Source: Nanobdellota archaeon (GTDB taxonomy: Archaea > Nanobdellota > Nanobdellia > Pacearchaeales > GW2011-AR1). Taken from it: a stretch of 40,021 nucleotides of DNA. The notes under the pieces were generated by a model. That model ran no database searches. It was given only the letters and a program-made list of their open reading frames with translations, and was not told where the DNA came from. The position numbers and the translations under genes were made by a program. Below are positions 26,093-35,005 of the stretch, in pieces (position 1 is the stretch's first letter; every line of letters begins with the position of its first letter). The stretch lies in NCBI GenBank assembly GCA_022563455.1, contig JADFNI010000004.1, positions 1-40,021 of the forward strand, in the 5' to 3' direction.

Positions 26093-29000
26093 ATGGCTGC
26101 TGGGGTGGAAATGGGTGCTATGGGATCTGATTATCTTGAACCGATAAGGTTCCAGGAAATTAGGAATGAAATTTCTGGGCGCCTAAGTAAGTATATGAAT
26201 ATTAGTCCTAATGCACGATTTGTTGCTGATGGGGTTTATGATAAGCGTTTAGAAAATGGGGAAAGGGAACAGTTTGAAGATAGGATTGCAGGGGTTGTTC
26301 TTGATATTGCGAGTGCGGATTTAAGATATCTTCCTGTGGAAATGGATGCTCCAGATAGGGAAGAACACGTAATTCGTAGGGCTAATGAGTATGCTGATTT
26401 ATATATGGCTAATAAATTTAGGGCAAATACTCCAACCAATCTAAACATGGGTCGTTTAAATACCACTTATGATATTGATGGAGAACTTAAGGGTTATAGT
26501 TTTAAGTCTCAGATGGGGTCAGCCTGTTTTGTTCTTCCGGTTGAAGATACTTTTGGGTCTTCTGCTGATGATCTTGATGGAATCTTAGAATCTTGGGTAA
26601 TTCAACAGCAACTTCATAAAGGAGGTGGTGGAACTGGTTTTTCATTTTCTTCTCTTAGACCTAAGGGATCTTTGATAGGGTATAATCCTGCAGTGGATGG
26701 GATGAATTCTTTTGATTGGGATTCAAATAGAGGAGTTTCTTCAGGTTATGGGTCTTTTTTAGATCATTTTTTTAATGAGGCAACAGATGCAGTGAAACAA
26801 GGGAACAGTCGAAGAGGGGCAAATATGGGGACTATTCGGATAGACCATATGGATTTTTTAGATCACATGTATGCTAAGAAAGGAACTTCAATAGCCGATG
26901 GATTTAAGATTAAGAATTTTAATTTGAGTTATGCTATGCCTGATGAATTTATGGAGGCTGCAGAGGTCGGTGGTTCTTACACATTGTTTAATCCTCAAAG
27001 AGCTAAGCCTGAAATAAAGAGAGTTTTGGAGAAAAAATTTGGGGTTACTAATCCTGAAGTTGTTAGAAAGAGAGATCTTGCAACAAGAGAACAGTTTGAA
27101 ACTATTTTAGATAAAAATTCTAAAAATCCTTATGCACCTTTGACTACACCAAGTCTTTATTTGGACAGTGATGGTAGAACGGTTGTTAATGCATATACTG
27201 GAGATAACATAGGGACTATCGTTAATGATGAGGTCCATATAGACGCTAGAACTGTACTTGATCTCTTCTCTAAGTCCTCTCACTCTAATGGAGAGCCTGG
27301 GGCTATTTTTATTGATCGGGTAAATGAGATGAATGCAGTATTATTTCATAAAGAGATGGATGCGACTAATCCTTGCGGTGAACAACCTTTGATCCCTTAT
27401 GAGGCATGTAATCTCGGATCTATAAACCTTGGAGAATTTGTTAACTATACTAGATTGGAAGTGGGCACAGATATGAGTTGGGCCGATAAGATTGTTAAGG
27501 ATGATAAGTTTGCAAAATTTGATGAAGAGAAAGGAGAGGTTATGTATATGGACTGGGATTCTCTTGATGATACTATTAGAACTGCTACTAGATTTTTAGA
27601 TGGTGTGATTGACAGGAGTAGTTTTCCTTCTTCAAAGGTAACCGAGGCTGTAATCAATACCCGAAAGATTGGACTTGGATATATGGGGGTTGCTGATGCG
27701 ATGATTCTTTTAAAGCAGAGATATGGTAGTGAAGAGTCTTTTGAATTTGCAGAGGCTCTTGCTAAGAGGCTTCATGATGTTAGTCTTGAAGAATCTGTGA
27801 AGCTTGCTGAAGAAAGGGGAGAGTTTCCACTTTGGGATATTAGTTTTTATAATCCTGAATCTGAACACTCTAAATGGTTTGAATCTAATGATGGAAAACC
27901 TAGAACTATTGTGGATCAATTTAGGGGGAGAAGGGAACTTAGTGATAAAGTTGAGCGAGAGCATGTTATGACTTATGGTGTTAAACTTAGGAATGCTTGT
28001 AGGACTACTCAAGCCCCAACTGGAACTATTAGAAGAACTTCTGGGCAAATGTTTAATGATATGGATTTATCGATTTCTTCAGGTATAGAATCGCATTATA
28101 CTCTTGTTGGAATTTCAAATATATTAAATTCCCAGGTAATTGATACGGCTCTTGGTGCAGTTAAGTTACTTGATAGGGAGGGGCTTGATTCTAAAGAAAT
28201 TATGGGGGCTATTGAAAAGAATATGGGTAGTGCATTTATTTATAGTTATACAACTCCTGAAGTTGCAAAAGTTTTAGAGACTATTCCTAAAGATGTAAGA
28301 GATGTATTAGTTACTGCTGCTGGGGGTGAAGGGGACATTTATGAGGTTACTCCAGATCAGCATGTTCGTATGATGACAATGTTTCAAAGATGGAATGACA
28401 GTGCAATTAGTAAAACTATGAATTTGCCACCATCTTCTACTCCTGAAGATATGGCTCATACTTGGATGGATATTTGGAAACAGGGAGGGAAGGGTGGAAC
28501 TGTTTATCGGGATGGAAGTAGAGAATTTCAGATTCTTGAAACTGTTAGTCTAGAGAAAACTGTAAAAGAAGGAAATGGAGATTCAGGATTTAGAAGAACA
28601 CTTCTTCAACCTTCATTTACTATAGAACTTCCATTTATTGATTATGGTGTTGCTACAGATAATAATGGTTTAGATTTTGATCCTGAAAGATGTTTTACAA
28701 CAGTTACCTTGGATCCTACGAGGGGAAGGATAACTGGAGTATTTCAGAGTGTTGCATCAGTTAATCCTGAAACAATTTCAAGTATGACTCGGGCAAATAT
28801 AGAATTATCTGGAAGATTAAAAGGGGGCAGAAGTCTTGAAGATGTTATTGGAGATCTTGAAAAGGTTAGAGTTACAGGGAGTAGGAGTGGACGAATAAGT
28901 GATCTTGGGGCTATGGATATTCAAGATTCAAAAGAATCTGGAAGACATAGTGTTGATGGAGCAACGTCTGTTGAAGCACTTTTAAATAGTTTGTATGTAG

Positions 29001-29230
29001 TTAATTTTTTAACTCAGGGTGGAAAGAATTTTGATCCTACAGAGATGGAGGCTAGAAGATCTGCTTATTTAGCTGGAGATGCTACTATAAGAACTATTGT
29101 GAATACTCGTGGAGATTTAGATTTAGTTCAAAATACTAGTGAGCGACCGTCAATTCCTAGTGGAGAGTCTGAAAAAGTGTTAAAAGCTGGGGACTCAGTT
29201 CCTCCAGAACTCTGTCCTGAATGTCTTTGA
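26093..29230 (+). CDS. nrdJ: Ribonucleoside reductase, class II-like (adenosylcobalamin-dependent)
   Basis: GSACFVLPVEDT, GGGGTGFSFSSLRP, ATNPCGEQPLIPYEACNLGSINL, APTGTIRRTSG, SISSGIE; C-terminal CPEC. Confidence 0.9.
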   Translation: MAAGVEMGAMGSDYLEPIRFQEIRNEISGRLSKYMNISPNARFVADGVYDKRLENGEREQFEDRIAGVVLDIASADLRYLPVEMDAPDREEHVIRRANEYADLYMANKFRANTPTNLNMGRLNTTYDIDGELKGYSFKSQMGSACFVLPVEDTFGSSADDLDGILESWVIQQQLHKGGGGTGFSFSSLRPKGSLIGYNPAVDGMNSFDWDSNRGVSSGYGSFLDHFFNEATDAVKQGNSRRGANMGTIRIDHMDFLDHMYAKKGTSIADGFKIKNFNLSYAMPDEFMEAAEVGGSYTLFNPQRAKPEIKRVLEKKFGVTNPEVVRKRDLATREQFETILDKNSKNPYAPLTTPSLYLDSDGRTVVNAYTGDNIGTIVNDEVHIDARTVLDLFSKSSHSNGEPGAIFIDRVNEMNAVLFHKEMDATNPCGEQPLIPYEACNLGSINLGEFVNYTRLEVGTDMSWADKIVKDDKFAKFDEEKGEVMYMDWDSLDDTIRTATRFLDGVIDRSSFPSSKVTEAVINTRKIGLGYMGVADAMILLKQRYGSEESFEFAEALAKRLHDVSLEESVKLAEERGEFPLWDISFYNPESEHSKWFESNDGKPRTIVDQFRGRRELSDKVEREHVMTYGVKLRNACRTTQAPTGTIRRTSGQMFNDMDLSISSGIESHYTLVGISNILNSQVIDTALGAVKLLDREGLDSKEIMGAIEKNMGSAFIYSYTTPEVAKVLETIPKDVRDVLVTAAGGEGDIYEVTPDQHVRMMTMFQRWNDSAISKTMNLPPSSTPEDMAHTWMDIWKQGGKGGTVYRDGSREFQILETVSLEKTVKEGNGDSGFRRTLLQPSFTIELPFIDYGVATDNNGLDFDPERCFTTVTLDPTRGRITGVFQSVASVNPETISSMTRANIELSGRLKGGRSLEDVIGDLEKVRVTGSRSGRISDLGAMDIQDSKESGRHSVDGATSVEALLNSLYVVNFLTQGGKNFDPTEMEARRSAYLAGDATIRTIVNTRGDLDLVQNTSERPSIPSGESEKVLKAGDSVPPELCPECL

Positions 29231-29323
29231 GACTTCTAAGGGGTATGATTTTGGAAGTAATGATGTTTAAAATATATTTTGGGTCTTGATAATTCTTATA
29301 AGTAGTGGTGAGTAATAAAATGG

Positions 29324-30349
29324 ATGATGATTATTGGACTTACAGGAAGTATTGCTGCTGGAAAGGGTGTTGTGTCTGATTTTTTAAAAGATAAGGGGTT
29401 TGTTTATCTTTCTTTGTCAAACGAATTAAGAGAAATTGCTCGGAAGAGGAAAATTGAAATTACGAGAGTTAATCTTCAAGATCTTGGAAACTCACTTCGA
29501 AGAGAATTTAGTCCAAGTGTTCTTGCTAATACTGTTATTGAAAAGATAAATAAACAGGCTCTTGAGAAAGTCATAGTTGATGGGATTAGGAATCCTAGTG
29601 AAATTAAGGAACTTAAAAAGTTGAAGAATTTTTTTCTGGTATCTGTTGATGCACCTATTGAACAAAGATTTCAAAGATGTGTTGATAGGAACAGGGAGAG
29701 TGATCCTATAAGTTATATGGATTTTTTGTCTATTGATGAGAGAGATAAAGGAATGGGAGAGGATTTACTTACGGGTCAAGGTGTTGCAAGGTGTATGAGT
29801 GAAGCTGATTTTACTTTTACTAATTCTGGGACTCTTGACGATGCAAAAAAAGATATAGATATCTTGTTTGATAAAATAAATGATTCAATACCTCGGCCTA
29901 GTTGGGATGAGTATTTCTCGGATATAAGTAAGGCTGTTGCAAAAAGAGCTACATGTAACAGGGGAAAAGCTGGGTGCGTTATTGTAAAAAATAAACATAT
30001 ACTTGTTTCTGGATATGTTGGTTCTCCGAATGGGCTCCCCCATTGCGATGAGGTAGGGCATCAGATGGAGTCTACTATTCATGAGGATGGAGTTGAAAGA
30101 GAGCACTGTATTAGAACTACACATGCCGAGCAAAACGCAATTTGTCAAGCGGCAAAGCTTGGAATATCAATTGACGGTGCAACTATTTACTGTAAGATGG
30201 AGCCTTGTTCTGTTTGTGCAAAAATAATAATTAATTCTGGAATTAGAAGAGTTGTTTGTGAGAAGAGGTATCAATCAGGAGCACAGAGCTTACTGGAAGA
30301 AGGTGGGGTTTTGGTAGATGTTCTTAATGAAGAAGTTGAAGGATATTAA
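29324..30349 (+). CDS. Fusion: P-loop nucleotide kinase-like domain + dCMP deaminase domain
   Basis: N-term IIGLTGSIAAGKGVVSDFL; C-term CVIVKNKHILVSGYVGSPNGLPHCDEVGH...TTHAEQNAICQAAKLGISIDGATIYCKMEPCSVCAKIIINSGI zinc deaminase motifs. Confidence 0.93.
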   Translation: MMIIGLTGSIAAGKGVVSDFLKDKGFVYLSLSNELREIARKRKIEITRVNLQDLGNSLRREFSPSVLANTVIEKINKQALEKVIVDGIRNPSEIKELKKLKNFFLVSVDAPIEQRFQRCVDRNRESDPISYMDFLSIDERDKGMGEDLLTGQGVARCMSEADFTFTNSGTLDDAKKDIDILFDKINDSIPRPSWDEYFSDISKAVAKRATCNRGKAGCVIVKNKHILVSGYVGSPNGLPHCDEVGHQMESTIHEDGVEREHCIRTTHAEQNAICQAAKLGISIDGATIYCKMEPCSVCAKIIINSGIRRVVCEKRYQSGAQSLLEEGGVLVDVLNEEVEGY

Positions 30350-30402
30350 AGAATATTAATTTTCACAACCTTTTTAAATTGATTATTTGATATTAGTTTA
30401 AT

Positions 30403-30477
30403 GGCTCCGTAGCTCAGCCTGGTTAGAGCACTGGACTTTTAATCCAGGTGTCGGGGGTTCAAATCCCCTCGGGGCCA
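30403..30477 (+). tRNA. tRNA-Lys (TTT)
   Basis: Acceptor GGCTCCG/CGGGGCC, anticodon arm CTGGA CTTTTAA TCCAG, T-arm GGGGG TTCAAAT CCCCT. Confidence 0.95.
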
Positions 30478-30582
30478 TTTCATTATTTGAACCAAGGTTC
30501 AACCAAATAGGTACAATATTCTTTGTGATCTCCGACGTCATTAATTGGATATATACTTATACTATAAAACATTTAATGAGTT

Positions 30583-30864
30583 ATGAAGAAGATTGCTGAA
30601 ATGAATATGGAGGTTATTGGAGAATCATTTCCAACAGTGCAAAAAATTCAATTGAAAGATTTTTTGAAAGATGAGAAATTTGAATTTTTAATTCCAAGAT
30701 ATAATCCATGGGCTGGGTGGATTGAAATTTTTTTTATTTCTCCACAAGAGGAATGGATAGTTATAGGTGATGATCCATTTGAGGGGACTTTAAGTGGGAG
30801 TCTTGAAGGTAGTAAGTTTGAAGAAACGGTTTCTTGGAAAAAGGATTTGATAAAATGTATTTGA
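30583..30864 (+). CDS. Hypothetical protein
   Basis: 93-aa ORF overlapping the start of the next ORF. Confidence 0.5.
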   Translation: MKKIAEMNMEVIGESFPTVQKIQLKDFLKDEKFEFLIPRYNPWAGWIEIFFISPQEEWIVIGDDPFEGTLSGSLEGSKFEETVSWKKDLIKCI

Positions 30865-31442
30865 GTGGGAATGTTCGAAGGAAGTATAATGGTTTTGAAA
30901 GTAATGCTGAATTTATGGAAAATTGGAAAAACTTTCCGAGAGTAGAGTATACATGGACAGAAAATCATGATTTTGGAAAACTGGAAACAAAAATAACAAA
31001 AAATAAAATTGATGAAAATACTGCAGATGAAACCTTGGTTAAGATGATAGGTGCTGTAAAAAATAGGATTAATATGCTTGGAATGGGAGAGAAGTTAAAT
31101 GAAATAATTGTATGGAAAAAAAAATGGGAAACGATTGGAAAATTGCCTTCTTGGAAGGAAAAATACTGTCCAATAAAATCTCCAATAGCGGGAGGTACAT
31201 TAACTGAAATTGGAGCGATTTATATTGAAGGTCATGGTAATTGGTATAAATTTTTAGAGTTAGATGATGATAGAAAATATTTAATTATTGAAGAAGGATT
31301 TACGTGGGGGGAGTTTTTTTACAATGATAAAAAAACTCTTGGAAAAAAAGGATATAATCTTTATTTGTACGAAATTTTTGATATTGATGAGGGAATTAAG
31401 ATAATTAGGGATAAATCTAGTGGAATTTTGGAAAGTCGTTAA
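30855..31442 (+). CDS. Hypothetical protein
   Basis: ATG 30855 inside the 3' end of the preceding ORF; ~195-aa ORF, no family recognised. Confidence 0.5.
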   Translation: MYLSGNVRRKYNGFESNAEFMENWKNFPRVEYTWTENHDFGKLETKITKNKIDENTADETLVKMIGAVKNRINMLGMGEKLNEIIVWKKKWETIGKLPSWKEKYCPIKSPIAGGTLTEIGAIYIEGHGNWYKFLELDDDRKYLIIEEGFTWGEFFYNDKKTLGKKGYNLYLYEIFDIDEGIKIIRDKSSGILESR

Positions 31443-31546
31443 TTGAGATTAAAATTTTTAAAACTACTCTAAAATAATAAAAGTCGAAAGGTTTTTAAAG
31501 CCATTTTTTGGTATTTATTTTATCTAAAAACTTATCCTAACTTAAG

Positions 31547-31750
31547 ATGCACGTACTACAACCGACTCATACAAAGCTTTCTTCTAGTGATTCTGAGAAG
31601 TTGTTGGTTAAGTTTAATATTGCACTTTCTCAACTACCAAAGATATCTAAAAAAGACCCTGCTATTCCGGAGGGATGTGATACTGGGGATGTTGTGAAAA
31701 TTGAAAGAACAGGAGAGTATGCGGAAACTTATTACCGAGTTGTGATTTAA
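31547..31750 (+). CDS. rpoH: DNA-directed RNA polymerase subunit H
   Basis: HVLQPTHTKLSS...LPKISKKDPAIPEG..TGDVVKIERTGEYAETYYRVV (Rpb5 C-terminal family). Confidence 0.95.
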   Translation: MHVLQPTHTKLSSSDSEKLLVKFNIALSQLPKISKKDPAIPEGCDTGDVVKIERTGEYAETYYRVVI

Positions 31751-34700
31751 TGGCCAAGCATATTTTAGTAAAGGAGTTTTTGAAGAATCATTCACTTGTT
31801 GAATCTAATATTAAATCCTTTAATGATTTTATTGAGAACAGGGTTCAGGAAATTGTTGCAGAGCTAAGCAAAACTCTTCCTACTGAAGATTTTGAAATTA
31901 ATCTTGGGAAGGTAAGAGTTGGAAAGCCAAATATTATTGAGTCTGATGGGTCTAGTAAACCAATTACTCCTGCGGAGTCTCGTCTTCGAAAACTTACCTA
32001 CTCTGCACCTATTTGGATGGAGATGACTATTAATTATGCTGGGCAGGTTGAATCTGAAGAAGTTCAGCTCGGTAGAATTCCTATCATGGTCAAAAGTAAG
32101 GCATGTAATCTTGAAGGAATGAATGAAGAAGAACTTATCAAAAATTATATTGACCCAAAAGATCATGGAGGATATTTTTTGATTAATGGGAATGAAAGAG
32201 TTATGGTTATGGCTGAGGATTTAGCATCTAATCAGACATTTATTGAATTTCAGAAGCTAAAAAATAGACTTATGCTTAGGCTTTTTAGTCAGCGAGGAGC
32301 TTATAAGATTCCTGTAGCTTTGGTGGAAAGTTCTGAAGGACTTTTGGAAATTTCTTTTTCTAGATTTAGAGATATTCCTGCAATTGTTTTATTGAAGGCC
32401 TTGGGACTCACTAGTGACGCTGAAATTGTTTCTTTAATTGGAAAACAAACAGATAGTTTAATTGTTAATTTATATGAATTTGCAAGTATTGGGAATATTA
32501 ATGATGCTTTGATGTGGATTGCTGAGAAGAGTTCTCTTCAAGGAACTAATAAAGAAATGCTTGACAGAGTAAAACAGAGAATGGATTCTTATTTTTTGCC
32601 GCATATTGGACTTGATAAGACGTCGCGTCTAGAAAAGGCTAAGACACTTTGTAAATTTATTAAACAATTTTATGTTGCTCGAGAAAATCCAAAGGGATCT
32701 ATGACAGACAAGGATCATTATGCTAATAAAAGAGTGAGACTATCTGGAAATTTGCTTTCAGATTTATTTAGAGTTAATATGAATATTCTTCTTCGGGAAG
32801 TTCAGCATACTTTGCAAAAAACTGTTAAAAGAAGGAAGTTTTTTTCTATAAAAACTATTGCTAAATCTACATTATTTACTCATCGGATTGAAAGTGCGAT
32901 TGCAACTGGATCTTGGATTGGAGAGCGAAACGGGGTTACGCAGAATATGGATAAGAATAATTCTTTTTCTGTTATGAGTCAGCTTCAAAGGGTTACTTCT
33001 ACGCTTCCAGGAGAGCAGGAGAATTTTGCTGCTAGAACTGTTCATCCAACACATTATGGCCGGTTTTGTCCAATTGAAACTCCTGAAGGAACTGAGATTG
33101 GCCTTAGAAAAAATTTAGCTCTTCTTGCAAAAGTATCTACTAGAACTGTTGAAGACTATAAAAATACACTTTCAATTTTAAATAAGGCTGGGATGAAAGA
33201 AGATGGTGGGAAAATAGATATATTTTACAATGGGCGTTTTGTTGGATCTGTAGACGATGCGGATTCGTTTGTTACTGAAATTAAGAATATAAGACGACAT
33301 GGTGGGTTAACTCATGAAATGTCTGTTCGGTACCAAAAAGTACTTGAGACCGTGTTTTTGAATTCTGAGGAAGGTCGAGTTTTGAGACCGTTAATTATTG
33401 TTGAAAATGGGGTGCCAAAACTTACTCCAGAACACTTGCAGCTTGTTGAAGATGGAGCTCTTTCTTGGGAAGATTTGATTAGCAAAGGAATTATTGAATA
33501 TTTAGATGCTGCAGAAGAGGACGATTCTTTTATTTCTCTTGAGGAAGATGCATTAACAAGTGAGCATACTCATTTGGAGATTGATAAGATTGATTGTTTT
33601 GGTGTTAGCGTTTCTCTTATTCCCTTTGGAAATCATGATCCCCCTGCTCGTATGGTTAAGGGAGGATCTCGGGCCTATCGTCAGGGACTTGGAATTTATG
33701 CTGGGAACTTTCCAGTTAGGATTGATACTGATGTTTCGATTTTACATTATGCACAAAAACCATTGGTTAGAAGTTTTGTTTATGATACCTTAAATGTTCA
33801 CCCTGCAGGACAAAATGTGGTTCTTGCGGTTATGCCTTATGAAGGGTATAATGTTGAAGACGCTACAGTTCTTAATCAGGGGTCGGTGGACAGAGGGTTT
33901 GGTAGAAGTTCTAAATTTAAGCCTTATATTTCTGTTGAACTTAATTATGCTGGTGGACTTCGAGATGATATTTTAATTCCAGAGAAGGATGTTTCGGGAT
34001 ATAGACTTGAAGAATCTTATCGGTTTTTGGAAGAGGATGGGATTGTTTATCCTGAAGCTGAGCTTGAAGAGGGAGAAGTATTAATTGGAAAAGTTAGTCC
34101 TCCAAAATTTCTTAGTGAGGCTAGAGAGATATCTATTCAGACAAAGAAGGAAAATAGTTCGGCTATGAAGCAAGGAGAAAAGGGAATAGTTGATGCTGTA
34201 TTTGTTACTCAGGATAAGGAGGGAAATAAGATTATTCAAGTTAGGACAAGATCGCTTAGAATTCCAGAAATCGGGGACAAGTTTTCAGTTCCTCATGGAC
34301 AAAAGGGTATTGTTGGTTTCATTGCTCCTGAAGAAGATGTTCCATTTACTGTAAGTGGGATTCGACCAGATATAATGTTTAATCCTCATGGTATACCTTC
34401 TCGTATGACTGTTGGATATTTGATGGATGTTCTTGGTGGAAAGCTTGCAGCACTTAGTGGTCGAATTGTGGATGCTTCTGCATTTTCTGGAGAAACAATT
34501 GATTCACTTGAAAATAATTTGAAGAAGCTTGGATTTAGAAAAAATGGAAAGGAAGTTATGTATAATGGAATTACAGGTAAACGAATGCCTGTTAAGATTT
34601 TTATTGGAAGCATGTTTTATTTGAAGCTTAAGTATATGATCGCTGATAAGATGCATTCTAGGGCGTCCGGAAAAATTGCACTCTTGACACGTCAGCCTAT

Positions 34701-35004
34701 TGAAGGAAGGAGTCGTGGAGGGGCACTTAGACTTGGAGAAATGGAGCAGCAAGCCTTAGTTGGCCACGGAGCTTCACTTTTACTTAAGGAGAGATATGAT
34801 TCAGACAAGGTTGTGATAAATATTTGTACAAAGTGTGGCGCGATTGTAATTGACGATCAAATTCATAATAAAAAAGTTTGCTCTCTATGCAATAGTAATC
34901 AGGTTGAGCCTATTGAATTGTCTTATGCTTTTAAGCTTCTTGTTGAGGAGCTTCAAGGACTTCATTTATTGACTAAATTTAAATTGAAGAATAAATACGA
35001 ATAA
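31750..35004 (+). CDS. rpoB: DNA-directed RNA polymerase subunit B (unsplit)
   Basis: Full-length Rpb2 homologue: FLINGNERVMV, GRFCPIETPEGTEIGL, MPYEGYNVEDATVLN, GEMEQQALVGHGAS, zinc CTKCG..CSLC. Confidence 0.97.
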   Translation: MAKHILVKEFLKNHSLVESNIKSFNDFIENRVQEIVAELSKTLPTEDFEINLGKVRVGKPNIIESDGSSKPITPAESRLRKLTYSAPIWMEMTINYAGQVESEEVQLGRIPIMVKSKACNLEGMNEEELIKNYIDPKDHGGYFLINGNERVMVMAEDLASNQTFIEFQKLKNRLMLRLFSQRGAYKIPVALVESSEGLLEISFSRFRDIPAIVLLKALGLTSDAEIVSLIGKQTDSLIVNLYEFASIGNINDALMWIAEKSSLQGTNKEMLDRVKQRMDSYFLPHIGLDKTSRLEKAKTLCKFIKQFYVARENPKGSMTDKDHYANKRVRLSGNLLSDLFRVNMNILLREVQHTLQKTVKRRKFFSIKTIAKSTLFTHRIESAIATGSWIGERNGVTQNMDKNNSFSVMSQLQRVTSTLPGEQENFAARTVHPTHYGRFCPIETPEGTEIGLRKNLALLAKVSTRTVEDYKNTLSILNKAGMKEDGGKIDIFYNGRFVGSVDDADSFVTEIKNIRRHGGLTHEMSVRYQKVLETVFLNSEEGRVLRPLIIVENGVPKLTPEHLQLVEDGALSWEDLISKGIIEYLDAAEEDDSFISLEEDALTSEHTHLEIDKIDCFGVSVSLIPFGNHDPPARMVKGGSRAYRQGLGIYAGNFPVRIDTDVSILHYAQKPLVRSFVYDTLNVHPAGQNVVLAVMPYEGYNVEDATVLNQGSVDRGFGRSSKFKPYISVELNYAGGLRDDILIPEKDVSGYRLEESYRFLEEDGIVYPEAELEEGEVLIGKVSPPKFLSEAREISIQTKKENSSAMKQGEKGIVDAVFVTQDKEGNKIIQVRTRSLRIPEIGDKFSVPHGQKGIVGFIAPEEDVPFTVSGIRPDIMFNPHGIPSRMTVGYLMDVLGGKLAALSGRIVDASAFSGETIDSLENNLKKLGFRKNGKEVMYNGITGKRMPVKIFIGSMFYLKLKYMIADKMHSRASGKIALLTRQPIEGRSRGGALRLGEMEQQALVGHGASLLLKERYDSDKVVINICTKCGAIVIDDQIHNKKVCSLCNSNQVEPIELSYAFKLLVEELQGLHLLTKFKLKNKYE

Positions 35005-35005
35005 A

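Noticed and set aside
29269-29280. AAAATATATTTT palindrome before the kinase/deaminase gene as an NrdR box
   Set aside because: Lacks the outer ACAC/GTGT part and is indistinguishable from an AT-rich archaeal TATA region.
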